A program made the translations under genes and the position numbers. A DNA stretch of 64,000 bases from Bacteroides ovatus. GTDB taxonomy: Bacteria; Bacteroidota; Bacteroidia; Bacteroidales; Bacteroidaceae. The notes under the pieces were generated by a model. That model saw only the letters and a program-made list of their open reading frames with translations, ran no database searches and was not told the DNA's origin. How positions within the stretch are numbered: the first letter of the stretch is position 1; each line of letters begins with the position of its first letter. The stretch spans positions 992,001-1,056,000 of the forward strand of contig NZ_CP012938.1 of assembly GCF_001314995.1 (NCBI RefSeq), written 5' to 3'. Positions 50,095-58,576 of the stretch are shown one piece after another.

Positions 50095-51125
50095 AATTCC
50101 AACATTAAACCAATGGTACACAGTGCCTCATCATTATAGCCACTTTTTAATTGATAACCTCCCGGATATAACAAGTCCAATCGTTGCCGTAACTTGTCAA
50201 AAGCAGGTGCTACTTGTAGACTTTCCTTTTTTCGCAGACAGTATGTACAAATAAATCGAAGCTGATTCTCTTCCATTTGAAAATCGATCCTTATATTTTC
50301 TCCCTTTCCATTCTCTCCACATACAGTTGTCTGAATCACATATTCTATCACAGGCATAAACAATAAAGGAGGAACTTGTATATAACGCACTTCATTCAGG
50401 ATGTTGACTTCAAAATTAAACTCCGGATTACATAGTTTCTCCAACTTCATATAATCAGTCATAAAATCGATATCATCTCCCAACAATACCTGTTGCCGTT
50501 CACTTTCATAAAGTTGGTATCTAAGCAACCGACTTAATTTAAAGATAAGCAATGACGCCTTTTCTCCATCTTCTCCCAGCAAGGTTCGTACCTTATTCAA
50601 TATTCTCGAAAAAAACTCCGGTTGGAGTTGATCTTTCAAATGATTTAGATCAGTCTGTATGCTAATATTCTCCAATTCATTTAATCGTTGTTGATAGGCC
50701 ACCCAACGATGCAGAAAAATAGTAAAAGAAAAAGCCAGGAAATAGAGTATCAGTGCCAATGCATTTATCAACAGAAAGAAAGGGAGATCACTGTTTAGTC
50801 TTTGCATCTGTTCGGGTATAACATAATATTGCCCTAGAAAACAAATAGCACCAACCATGGCGGTCAGCATAAATCCAACAAGGCAACTCAAATATATGAT
50901 ATACTTTTTATATCTACGCTGAAACAGATAACCGGGAATTAACCAGTAAGTATGCAGATTTATGATTCCCCATAGAATGACAGAAAGTAAAAGACTAACT
51001 CCCGTAGAAAGATTTAGCCCTAAACTATCGCTTTCGACAAAAGTGCCTCTGAACACTAAAAAGGAGACTACAAGAAATATCCCAATTTGCTTCAGTAACG
51101 TATATAATAGTATCTTAACTGACAT
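50091..51125 (-). CDS. LytS-like pseudokinase
   Basis: 344 residues, four N-terminal membrane helices and a C-terminal domain clearly related to the neighbouring LytS-like kinase, but the phosphorylation motif NPHFLFN reads QPEFFSR (His to Glu) and the N box ENAVKHN reads EYVIQTT. The G box is also lost. It should neither autophosphorylate nor bind ATP normally. It overlaps the true kinase by four bases, so the two are made together and could form a heterodimer in which this copy senses or locks the state. That is inference. Confidence 0.88.
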   Translation of the reverse strand: MSVKILLYTLLKQIGIFLVVSFLVFRGTFVESDSLGLNLSTGVSLLLSVILWGIINLHTYWLIPGYLFQRRYKKYIIYLSCLVGFMLTAMVGAICFLGQYYVIPEQMQRLNSDLPFFLLINALALILYFLAFSFTIFLHRWVAYQQRLNELENISIQTDLNHLKDQLQPEFFSRILNKVRTLLGEDGEKASLLIFKLSRLLRYQLYESERQQVLLGDDIDFMTDYMKLEKLCNPEFNFEVNILNEVRYIQVPPLLFMPVIEYVIQTTVCGENGKGENIRIDFQMEENQLRFICTYCLRKKESLQVAPAFDKLRQRLDLLYPGGYQLKSGYNDEALCTIGLMLEL

Positions 51126-51148
51126 CAGGCGATAAAGTTACCATTTTT

Positions 51149-52036
51149 TTAGAACTTATACTTCATTCCCACCGAAACATACATTGCCGGTTTAAAATAT
51201 GGATCAGTATCTTTAGACATATCTTCGAAGAAAGCCTTTAAAGTGCGGGTAGTGTAATAAGCTATTCTGCTACACGACACACCGGCAGTAGCAGTGATTG
51301 AAAAAGAATTCCCCATACTTACTTCCGGTTGTAAACCTACAATAATGAATTGCTGGGAAAACATAGTATCTTTTCCTTCTCTTTCCAACAATGCCAATGA
51401 CCCGTTCATCTCTGCCACGATCCTTAGATTCAGATATTTATTCATTTTCATTCCTGCCGATACTTCCATGGCATTCAGCATCGAAACTTTAATTTGATAA
51501 CGTCCTTCAGTGCTCCAATCAAAATAAATAGCAGGAAATACCATCGGATAACCAAATGTGTTGTTCACAGCCAATCCGGCCCCAAGAGATAAATTGGACT
51601 TGAACTGCCGGATGAAAATAACTCCTCCCTGTCCCAGAACATTCTTCAGTTTTACATCAGAAGAGGTATAGACGCCTGCACCGACAGTCGTCAACAAAAG
51701 CCATTTTTTGCTGATAGGGCGAATATTGGTTACGCTCAACTGCATATTTATAATTTGATCTATGTAAGATTGAAGATTCTTATTATTCATTGCCGTATAG
51801 CTTCCTCCTGCCGAAATCATCCAAAGAGTTGGCTGATTTCTTTCATTCATTTTCTGTGATACGGGAATATTGACGTTCCCTTCCACAAAGCACATATCCC
51901 CTTTCCCGGGATACTGTCCATTTTCATCTTTATATCGGGAAGAAGATATATACCCGGTTTTCACAGTAACCTGTGCCTGTATATTTTCAGGAAGTAATAG
52001 AAACAAGGCGAACGCACTTAACAAAATAATCCTCAT
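51149..52036 (-). CDS. DUF6268-like outer membrane beta-barrel protein
   Basis: 295 residues from the ATG at 52036, giving a proper signal peptide (MRIILLSAFALFLLLPENIQAQ). The in-frame extension to 52198 is hydrophilic, crosses the promoter and is rejected. The mature part alternates short beta strands (GKGDMCFVEGNVNIPVSQK, LWMISAGGSYTAMN, LSLGAGLAVNNTFGYP) and ends in a Phe after an amphipathic strand (YVSVGMKYKF), as outer membrane barrels do. Function unknown. Located first in the LytS/LytTR unit and preceded by candidate LytTR sites, so it is probably the regulated output. Confidence 0.82.
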   Translation of the reverse strand: MRIILLSAFALFLLLPENIQAQVTVKTGYISSSRYKDENGQYPGKGDMCFVEGNVNIPVSQKMNERNQPTLWMISAGGSYTAMNNKNLQSYIDQIINMQLSVTNIRPISKKWLLLTTVGAGVYTSSDVKLKNVLGQGGVIFIRQFKSNLSLGAGLAVNNTFGYPMVFPAIYFDWSTEGRYQIKVSMLNAMEVSAGMKMNKYLNLRIVAEMNGSLALLEREGKDTMFSQQFIIVGLQPEVSMGNSFSITATAGVSCSRIAYYTTRTLKAFFEDMSKDTDPYFKPAMYVSVGMKYKF

Positions 52037-52066
52037 TCTTTTATCTGTTTTAGGGTTTGAATGAGA

Positions 52067-52074
52067 CAAAAGTA
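52067..52074 (-). promoter_or_regulatory. -7 box of the DUF6268 operon
   Basis: TACTTTTG on the minus strand, 30 bases before the ATG. No TTTG is found at -33, which suits an activator-dependent promoter. Confidence 0.6.
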
Positions 52075-52102
52075 GAGTTTTACCGATCTGCGTAGAGAGT
52101 TT

Positions 52103-52160
52103 GTAGACCAAACCCGGCATTAAGTAGACCAAACCTGTAAATTTGTAGCCTGTTTGGTCT
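52103..52160 (-). promoter_or_regulatory. candidate LytTR regulator binding sites
   Basis: GTAGACCAAACC occurs at 52103-52114 and 52124-52135, exactly 21 bases apart, and an inverted copy GTTTGGTCT at 52152-52160. They lie about 40-75 bases upstream of the predicted start of the DUF6268 transcript. Paired 9-12-bp direct repeats with 21-22-bp period are the usual LytTR site layout. Confidence 0.65.
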
Positions 52161-52173
52161 GAATGTATTATAT

Positions 52174-52216
52174 AAAAAAATAAAAGACTACCTTTCAACC
52201 GAAGATAGTCTTTTAT
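52174..52216 (-). terminator. terminator after glutamine synthetase
   Basis: TAAAAGACTAcCTT and AAGaTAGTCTTTTA stem (one mismatch, 52181-52215); on the minus strand a run of seven T follows, 19 bases after the stop. Confidence 0.85.
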
Positions 52217-52234
52217 CCGTATATCATTTTTTAA

Positions 52235-53737
52235 TTATCCACAATGGAAATACTTATGTACGAGATCTAACATCTCCATCGGCTTTCCTTCCAAATCCGC
52301 ACGCAATGTTTTATCTTCATAACCACGAAGTCTGCGGATGATACCATCAATCATTGCCGGGCTGAATACATTATATTGTTCAAAGATTGCCCGTTGTTGT
52401 TGCAGGCAATCGGCAGAAGCTTCACAGCTATCCGGCAGTTGCGCCAGTGATTTCAGCTTATCTTCGTTTTCTTTCTGATGGATATTCACATTTACATAAG
52501 TTTTTTCAGCAATGTCCAGCGCATTTTCAATCTCAAAACCATGACGGCAGGCAACAGCCAAACCAGCCAACAGTTGATACAAATCTGCCGAACCATCCGG
52601 AGAACGCATTTCTACAGTCTGCTTCTGGCTGGTGTCAAAATGACTTTCAGCTTCCAACGGATTTGCCAATGTACACATATCTGTTTTTGCAGCCCATCCC
52701 AGAGGTACACGCACTAATACAGAGCGGTTACGATCTCCCCAACAAACATTGGTAGGTGCTTCCTGATGAGGAACGAGACGGAAATAAGAAGTAGGGTTGG
52801 TATTTCCAAAAGCAGTAATTGACGGAGCAAGCACCATCATTCCGGCAATTGCCTTGCGTGCTGTTTCCGACAAAACACCGTCTTTCAGCATCTGGTTCTT
52901 TCCGTCTTTCATGATACGCATGTGGACATGCAAGCCCGAACCTGCTTTACCTGCCGTAATCTTTGGAGCAAAGGTTACATTGTATCCATATCTAAATCCC
53001 AGGTTACGAATCACCCATTTGGCAATCATTAATTGATCTGCTGCCTGCGATACGGGAACCGGCAGGAATTCTATTTCATTCTGCTCATAGATATAACCAT
53101 CCAGCGTAAAATTACCCACTTCGGAGTGTCCATACTTTATTTGCCCGCCTGTCTGTGCGATGTAAGACATACATTGAGTACGGAACTCATTGAATTTAGC
53201 ATAAGGACCCGATTCGTGATAACCACGTTGGTCGGTTGCCTGAAACATACCAGTATCCGGAGCTATTACATAATATTCCAATTCGCCCATTGCCTGAAAT
53301 TCCATTCCGGTAACTTCTGTAAAAGTTTTGCTTGCTTTGTAAAGAGTGTGTTCTGGTGCACTTTCGAGGGGTTCGCCGTCTTTATTGAAGAAAGAGCACA
53401 GCATAGACAGCGTCGGAATCTCGGCAAACGGATCAACGAATGCTGTGCAAAAACGGGGAATTACATAAAGGTCACTACTGCCCGCTTCTATAAATGAGAA
53501 AAGACTGGAACCGTCTACCCGTTCTCCACATGTGAGAATAGCTTCCAGATAAGCTTGATTGTTGATGACAAAGTTCAGAGTTTTCAGACGCCCGTCTCCC
53601 GCCGGATACATAAAATTAACCATGCGGATATCTTTTTGCTGGATAAATGAGATAATGTCAGCTTTTGTAAACTCTGAAGTTGTTTTTTGAAGGAATGCCA
53701 CCAACTGGTTAGCATTCATTGATAAATCATAATTCAT
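52235..53737 (-). CDS. glnA: glutamine synthetase (GSI-type)
   Basis: Makes glutamine from glutamate and ammonia with ATP. 500 residues, class I size, not the 730-residue GSIII also found in Bacteroides. N-terminal beta-grasp with VNFMYPAGDGRLKTLNF, then the catalytic domain: MGELEYYVI (metal Glu), FAPKITAGKAGSGLHVHM (His and metal ligands), NRNRSVLVRVPLGW, and VEMRSPDGSADLYQLLAGLAVA near the end. No adenylylation-loop Tyr can be judged safely. Single gene with a terminator; the start is kept at 53737, with a second Met at codon 7. Confidence 0.94.
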   Translation of the reverse strand: MNYDLSMNANQLVAFLQKTTSEFTKADIISFIQQKDIRMVNFMYPAGDGRLKTLNFVINNQAYLEAILTCGERVDGSSLFSFIEAGSSDLYVIPRFCTAFVDPFAEIPTLSMLCSFFNKDGEPLESAPEHTLYKASKTFTEVTGMEFQAMGELEYYVIAPDTGMFQATDQRGYHESGPYAKFNEFRTQCMSYIAQTGGQIKYGHSEVGNFTLDGYIYEQNEIEFLPVPVSQAADQLMIAKWVIRNLGFRYGYNVTFAPKITAGKAGSGLHVHMRIMKDGKNQMLKDGVLSETARKAIAGMMVLAPSITAFGNTNPTSYFRLVPHQEAPTNVCWGDRNRSVLVRVPLGWAAKTDMCTLANPLEAESHFDTSQKQTVEMRSPDGSADLYQLLAGLAVACRHGFEIENALDIAEKTYVNVNIHQKENEDKLKSLAQLPDSCEASADCLQQQRAIFEQYNVFSPAMIDGIIRRLRGYEDKTLRADLEGKPMEMLDLVHKYFHCG

Positions 53738-53865
53738 AATCGGTTGTTTTTCGTTGTTGTATGATTAAAACGGTTTGTTGAATGCCAAAGATAAGGAAAA
53801 GATGGAAAATCGAGTAAGAAAAGATTTAATTATTTCTTTGCTATGTTGCATTTATGTCTATTATC

Positions 53866-54669
53866 CTATTTAAAACGCTTCAGGTCTTTCTTCTCAAAAA
53901 TCCATTCCGGAGTGTATAGTTTCCCTGCATCCGTTTCCGTCAGCTCGTACCAGGGAGAAAGGTTGCGGCTGGTTGGATTGACCAGGATATGAATCTGTTG
54001 GGCAGGCATATAGCTTTGTGCCAGGAGAAATACTTTCTTCCCGGTATTCGGATGAATGGCAACATCCATAACAATCACAGCATGACCGGGTGAACCACCT
54101 TTAATAAAGACATCCCCGGGTTGCAAGGAAGTATAAAGCACAGCTGGGAGTTCACGAGATAAAGAGGCAGTTCCGGCATACATAAAAACCATATCGAGAT
54201 AGTTACGGAAAGTTTTATAGGAATAATCCACTCCCTTGCCCGAAGCATACCATTGAACCTGATTATCGTTGACTTTTATTCGATTTCCCTCCGCCCATTT
54301 CTTATATTCGGCAGTAAATCCACTTGTGAAGTTGAATTTTATGTCTGCATACCGTTTATGTTTCCACAGATATTCCGCCCGCAAGCGTATCACTGCATCG
54401 GCACACTGCTGCAAATCACGATTGCCTATCTCCATATCTACGACTGCAAATGCGGCTGCCTGATTGGCTTTTTCTTTTCCATTGTAAAGTAACACTTTAC
54501 TGCCTTTAGGCAATAATGGCAAATTGCGCAAATAAGTTGTAAACGAATTATCGGAGCAGGTCTCTCTAACATATCCTGACGGAGGAGCGATTCTATCCGC
54601 AAGCCTCTCCTGTCCCCATGAGTGAAAGACTATGAGAAGCAAGCCTGCACATATTAACAAATACTTCAT
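53866..54669 (-). CDS. DUF4846 exported protein
   Basis: 267 residues from the ATG at 54669, giving a signal peptide (KYLLICAGLLLIVFHSWGQ). Mature part: YLRNLPLLPKGSKVLLYNG, QCADAVIRLRAEYLWKHKRYADIKFNFTSGF, then TSLQPGDVFIKGGSPGHAVIVMDVAIHPNTGKKVFLLAQSYMPAQQIHIL. The final block with GHAVIV and LAQSYMPAQ resembles NlpC/P60- or CHAP-like peptidase folds (His and Gln/Ser), and matches DUF4846 in my memory; activity on peptidoglycan is possible but unproven. Single gene. Confidence 0.83.
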   Translation of the reverse strand: MKYLLICAGLLLIVFHSWGQERLADRIAPPSGYVRETCSDNSFTTYLRNLPLLPKGSKVLLYNGKEKANQAAAFAVVDMEIGNRDLQQCADAVIRLRAEYLWKHKRYADIKFNFTSGFTAEYKKWAEGNRIKVNDNQVQWYASGKGVDYSYKTFRNYLDMVFMYAGTASLSRELPAVLYTSLQPGDVFIKGGSPGHAVIVMDVAIHPNTGKKVFLLAQSYMPAQQIHILVNPTSRNLSPWYELTETDAGKLYTPEWIFEKKDLKRFK

Positions 54670-54875
54670 ATCGGTTTTTCTTATTCCATATCCGGACAAA
54701 TATAAGTAATTATTATTGAAAACGAAGTTGAATGTCTGTTTTTCTCCCGATTGAAGACGCTATCGTCTTAAAAATATGTAATATCGGATTCTGACTAAAA
54801 CAAAGTGGCCTATACTCTCTTTTTTCTGTAAGAATAGTGCGAACTTTGTTTTCTACAAATTATAATAGTGTTTTT

Positions 54876-55451
54876 ATGGAACAGGTGGTAGATTTAGCTT
54901 TGCCAGAATACTTTGAAAGAATATCCGCAGAAGCTACCTTTCAGGAGCAATTGTCCGTCATAGATATAGATAACTCCCGTCGTTCGCCGGTTCAAGTCAA
55001 AAACTATCCGATACGCTTAAAAGGCTATTCCCTCATCTTTGTTCTTTCCGGAGAAATTACAATAGGAATAAACTATTTATCGCATACACTGAAAAAGAAC
55101 ATGGTGATGCAGGTGTATCCGGATGATATTATAGAGCACACAGCTTATTCAGCCGATTTCAAGGGCTATCTCATCATTCATTCTGCTGAATTGAAAAAGG
55201 AAATAATGGCTATGACATCCGGCATCCGTCTGCAACAGGCGGGTCAGTTGAAGAAATTACATACCAGGCAAGAGTTGAGTGAGGAAGAAAGCCTGCGTTT
55301 GAGAAAACAGGTTGAACTCATTAAAAGTTATATTCCTGATAAAGAACACGTCTACCACTCTTATGTCATCAAGAATCAGATTATAAATCTATTCTTTGAC
55401 CTTGATAACTGCCGCTGGCATAGGTATGGCGACGGAGAACGGCACCAATAG
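54876..55451 (+). pseudogene. AraC-family regulator truncated at its C-terminus
   Basis: 191 residues from the ATG at 54876. The N-terminal cupin-type sensor half is intact (YPIRLKGYSLIFVLSGEITIGINYLSHTLKKNMVMQVYPDDIIEHTAYSADFKGYLIIHS) and the linker helix KSYIPDKEHVYHSYVIKNQIINLFFDL is present, but the sequence then runs into CRWHRYGDGERHQ and stops. The two helix-turn-helix motifs of AraC proteins are missing. The break lies about 55405-55440, where it meets the 3' end of an opposing broken aldo/keto reductase gene. Without the DNA-binding half it cannot act as a normal regulator. Confidence 0.8.
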
Positions 55452-55829
55452 TATCTTCCACCGGGATGTGCGGATTGATGCGTGCTGGCTGATAGAGTTC
55501 AACGTAATCTGTGCCTAATCGTTTCAAAGTGTAAACCAGATAATTTTGTACGTTCTGCGGACGGACGTCAATACCATAGAACCGATCATCTGAAGTGAGC
55601 ATTCCACCAAACTTGACGGCAATAAAAATGTCTCCGCGCTCCCGGGTTTTCAAAGCCTCGCGGATCACCAGTTCACTTTCTCCGTGACCATAAAAGTCAG
55701 ATACGTAATTCCACTGTCTAGCGCGGCATGTATCGTGTCGACTCCCTGCTGAACGTCAGCCATTCTCATGGCACCCAGTCCGATACGCGAAAGGGTGATA
55801 CCATTGATTTCTTTATTCAAATACTTCAT
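55381..55829 (-). pseudogene. aldo/keto reductase remnant, frameshifted and truncated
   Basis: The ATG at 55829 starts MKYLNKEINGITLSRIGLGAMRMADVQQGVDTIHAALDSG, a normal aldo/keto reductase N-terminus. Near 55700-55710 the frame is lost: the expected TSDFYGHGESELV is found in a second frame, with some codons missing. That frame continues IREALKTRERGDIFIAVKFGGML and the family block YLVYTLKRLGTDYVELYQPARINPHIPVEDTIGAV to about 55440, then unrelated residues to the stop at 55381. About 200 C-terminal residues are missing, so it cannot make a working enzyme. Confidence 0.85.
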
Positions 55830-56031
55830 TGTTTCTTTTATTATATAGTACTAATTCGATTGCAAATTTCGGATAAATTCCTTCATGATACCAGAGCAAT
55901 ATCCGTTCATTTTTGGTCATTATCCGTCAAGAAGCCTCTTTCTCATGAAATGTCTCAAACATACTGATTATAAAAACCAATTGACTGCCTCAACTGTTTA
56001 ATTTAAATAGAACTATTAAAACTACCGTCAC

Positions 56032-56919
56032 ATGAAAAAGGATATTCTAAAAGACCTGCTGGCAAAGCCCGGAAAGAAACAGTTGGTATCGGATTTTGAC
56101 TCGTCATTCACTGGCGATTTATCCAAGCAAGACGCTAAAGAACAACTGGCAAAGGATATTGAGAAGCTTTCGGAGCTGCAAAGTATGCTTTATGCGCAAG
56201 ACCGGTATTCAATCCTGATTATCTTTCAGGCGATGGATGCTGCAGGAAAAGACGGGACTATCAAGCATGTGATGTCCGGCATTAACCCACAGGGATGCCA
56301 AGTGTATTCGTTCAAACAACCGTCTGCTGAAGAACTGGACCATGATTATCTCTGGCGTATCAATCGCTCTCTCCCGGAAAGAGGACGAATCGGCATTTTC
56401 AACCGTTCGCACTACGAAGATGTGCTGATTGCCAAAGTGCATCCGGAAATTATTCTATCCAACAAGTTACCAGGTGTCGAAACCATAAATGACATTGATC
56501 CCGACTTCTGGAAGCGTCGTTATCGACAGATCAACGATTTTGAACGCTATCTGACGGAGAATGGAACGATTGTCCTGAAATTCTTTCTCAATGTATCGAA
56601 AGCCGAACAGAAAAATCGATTCATGGAGCGACTGGACGATGCATCTAAAAACTGGAAATTCTCTTCGGCGGACATCAAAGAGCGTCAATTCTGGGAGGAC
56701 TATATGAATGCTTATGCCGATGTACTGACGGAGACATCAACGGAACTGGCTCCATGGTATATAATCCCTGCCGATAATAAATGGTTCATGCGTTACGCAG
56801 TAGGACGAATTATTTGTGACCGGATGCAGCAATTGGATTTACATTACCCCAAACTGTCGAAAGAGGGATTGGAGAAGCTGGAAGAGTGTAAGAAAAGTGT
56901 ATCAAACATTAACTTTTAA
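56032..56919 (+). CDS. polyphosphate kinase 2 family protein
   Basis: 295 residues, PPK2 family: transfers phosphate between polyphosphate and nucleotides. Walker A-like ILIIFQAMDAAGKDGTIKHVMSGINPQG (about residues 60-87), the lid/Walker B region RINRSLPERGRIGIFNRSHYEDVLIAKVHPE, and NGTIVLKFFLNVSKAEQKNRFMERLDDASKNWKFSSADIKER. Size fits single-domain class I-III enzymes; which nucleotide it prefers cannot be read from the sequence. Not linked to a ppk1 gene. It ends 19 bases before the next promoter. Confidence 0.94.
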   Translation: MKKDILKDLLAKPGKKQLVSDFDSSFTGDLSKQDAKEQLAKDIEKLSELQSMLYAQDRYSILIIFQAMDAAGKDGTIKHVMSGINPQGCQVYSFKQPSAEELDHDYLWRINRSLPERGRIGIFNRSHYEDVLIAKVHPEIILSNKLPGVETINDIDPDFWKRRYRQINDFERYLTENGTIVLKFFLNVSKAEQKNRFMERLDDASKNWKFSSADIKERQFWEDYMNAYADVLTETSTELAPWYIIPADNKWFMRYAVGRIICDRMQQLDLHYPKLSKEGLEKLEECKKSVSNINF

Positions 56920-56946
56920 ATCACTTGCACTTATCCTTTTTTATTC

Positions 56947-56954
56947 TAACTTTG
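56947..56954 (+). promoter_or_regulatory. -7 box of the DUF169 gene
   Basis: TAACTTTG, 38 bases before the ATG at 56993. Confidence 0.55.
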
Positions 56955-56992
56955 TAGAAAGACCTACATAAAGAACCAAAATTGATAAGCTT

Positions 56993-57703
56993 ATGGACAT
57001 CCAAACTTTTATTCAAAATTTCAAAGAGGCATTCGGAGAAAATGCTGAATTGCCTCTTGTTTTCTGGTACTCGGACGAGCAAAAAGGAGAAACAGAAAAG
57101 ATAAACGGTTGCTTCTTCAAAGGTATGAAGACGGTAAGAGATGGTGGTATTATCAGCCTGAATGCTGAAAACATCGGTTGTGGCGGCGGTAAATTCTATA
57201 CTGGCTTCACCGAAATGCCAGAACGTGTACCGACTTTCGTTTCGCTCAAAGAGAAATACAAACAGACTCCTGAAATGGTCATCGACTTTATACAGCAAAT
57301 CGGAGTTCCCCGAACAGAAAACAAGTATCTTCATTTTGCACGTATAGATAAGGTAGAAAGCCTTGAAGAAATAGAAGGTGTCGTATTTCTGGCAAATCCG
57401 GATATGCTTTCGGGCTTGACCACTTGGGCTTTTTATGATAATAACGCAGCAGATTGCGTCGTTTCTACCTTTGGTTCCGGCTGTAGTGCTGTAGTGACGC
57501 AAGCCACGATAGAGAATCGTAAAGGAGGCAAACGCACTTTCCTCGGTTTCTTCGACCCATCGGTTCGCCCTCATTTCGAAGCTGACAAACTAAGCTATAC
57601 CATACCTATGTCCAGATTTAAAGAGATGTATGAGACGATGCGCCAAAGTTGTCTATTCGATACGCATGCATGGGGAAAGATTAAAGAAAGAATGAACGGA
57701 TAA
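56993..57703 (+). CDS. DUF169 family protein
   Basis: 236 residues, soluble, no signal peptide. Conserved features: CFFKGMKTVRDGGIISLNAENIGCGGGKFYTGF, LIVVFLANPDMLSGLTTWAFYDN-type block (here GVVFLANPDMLSGLTTWAFYDNNAADCVVSTFGSGCSAVVTQATIEN) and GKRTFLGFFDPSVRPHF. The repeated CGGG and SGCS cysteines suggest metal or cofactor binding, but DUF169 has no known function. Single gene with its own promoter box. Confidence 0.87.
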   Translation: MDIQTFIQNFKEAFGENAELPLVFWYSDEQKGETEKINGCFFKGMKTVRDGGIISLNAENIGCGGGKFYTGFTEMPERVPTFVSLKEKYKQTPEMVIDFIQQIGVPRTENKYLHFARIDKVESLEEIEGVVFLANPDMLSGLTTWAFYDNNAADCVVSTFGSGCSAVVTQATIENRKGGKRTFLGFFDPSVRPHFEADKLSYTIPMSRFKEMYETMRQSCLFDTHAWGKIKERMNG

Positions 57704-57876
57704 TCTCCCATAACGAAATTGCATATCATTATACAATTATCGGGACATTAGGTATGCTTATTCCGAACATACAAGGCTTCTCTTTCGTTGTTATAGGAAG
57801 AAACTGCCACTTGATACTGACAATTCATTATCAAGACAGATATTTTCTGAATATCAATCCCTGCCTGTCCTATTTT

Positions 57877-58008
57877 GTTTCCCAGTGTGGAACTTATAGT
57901 TTCATGCCGGGAAACTAAAAGTTTCAAGCGCCTGAAACTTTCTTTTCCTACAGGATTAAAATAATATATCAGTCGGATTAAACCTTTTATCTGGAGAAAA
58001 GTCTTATT
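57877..58008. repeat. 22-bp-period repeat array C
   Basis: In the 349-bp gap between the DUF169 and S-component genes. Units 57877-57898, 57899-57920 and 57921-57942 all begin GTTTC and contain GGAA or GAAAC half-sites; 57943-57964 and 57965-57986 both have GGATTAAA at position 11; a last weak unit reaches 58008. The second unit shares 10 of its first 11 bases with unit 36491 of array B. Apart from this array no gene is seen in the gap. Confidence 0.78.
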
Positions 58009-58052
58009 ATTAATATATTATCGTTCTATTCAACATTAAAGTATCAACGAAA

Positions 58053-58562
58053 ATGGAAACATCCGTCAAACTCTATTCGCTGAAACACAGCAATGTGAAA
58101 ACCTACCTGTTCGCCTTACTATTTGTAGCGGGTAACATTGCACTTCCACAATTATGCCATCTTGTACCTTATGGTGGTCCTACCCTGTTACCTATTTATT
58201 TTTTCACGCTGATTGCGGCTTATAAATATGGTTTTCTTGTAGGATTATTGACTGCTATTCTTTCACCAGTCATCAATCATTTATTGTTTGCCATGCCCTC
58301 GGAAGCGGTACTTCCCATCCTATTAATCAAATCGTCCTTACTCGCCGGAGCTTCAGCTCTTGCAGCACGTACTATAAAATCGGTTTCATTACTGGCCATT
58401 CTTGGTGTCGTACTCACTTATCAGGTCATAGGCGTTGCATTTGAATGGGCCATCGTCGGAAGTTTCTACGAAGCAGTACAGGACTTCCGTATCGGTATTC
58501 CGGGAATGTTACTGCAATGGTTCGGCGGATACGCCCTCCTGAAAGCAATTGCCAAACTCTAA
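58053..58562 (+). CDS. ECF transporter S-component-like membrane protein
   Basis: 169 residues, about five to six membrane helices (TYLFALLFVAGNIALPQL, LLPIYFFTLIAAYKYGFLVGLLTAILSPVIN, VLPILLIKSSLLAGASALAA, LLAILGVVLTYQVIGVAFEW, MLLQWFGGYALLKAIAKL). The GG-rich start of helix 2, the AAYKYGFLVGLL block and overall length fit substrate-binding (S) subunits of energy-coupling-factor transporters. No ATPase or T subunit is nearby. The next gene starts 14 bases later; the three genes to 61064 form one operon. Confidence 0.82.
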   Translation: METSVKLYSLKHSNVKTYLFALLFVAGNIALPQLCHLVPYGGPTLLPIYFFTLIAAYKYGFLVGLLTAILSPVINHLLFAMPSEAVLPILLIKSSLLAGASALAARTIKSVSLLAILGVVLTYQVIGVAFEWAIVGSFYEAVQDFRIGIPGMLLQWFGGYALLKAIAKL

Positions 58563-58576
58563 ACTAATATAGAAAG

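Noticed and set aside
52037..52198. N-terminal extension of the DUF6268 protein by 54 residues
   Set aside because: It runs through the promoter and the candidate LytTR sites and would bury the signal peptide.
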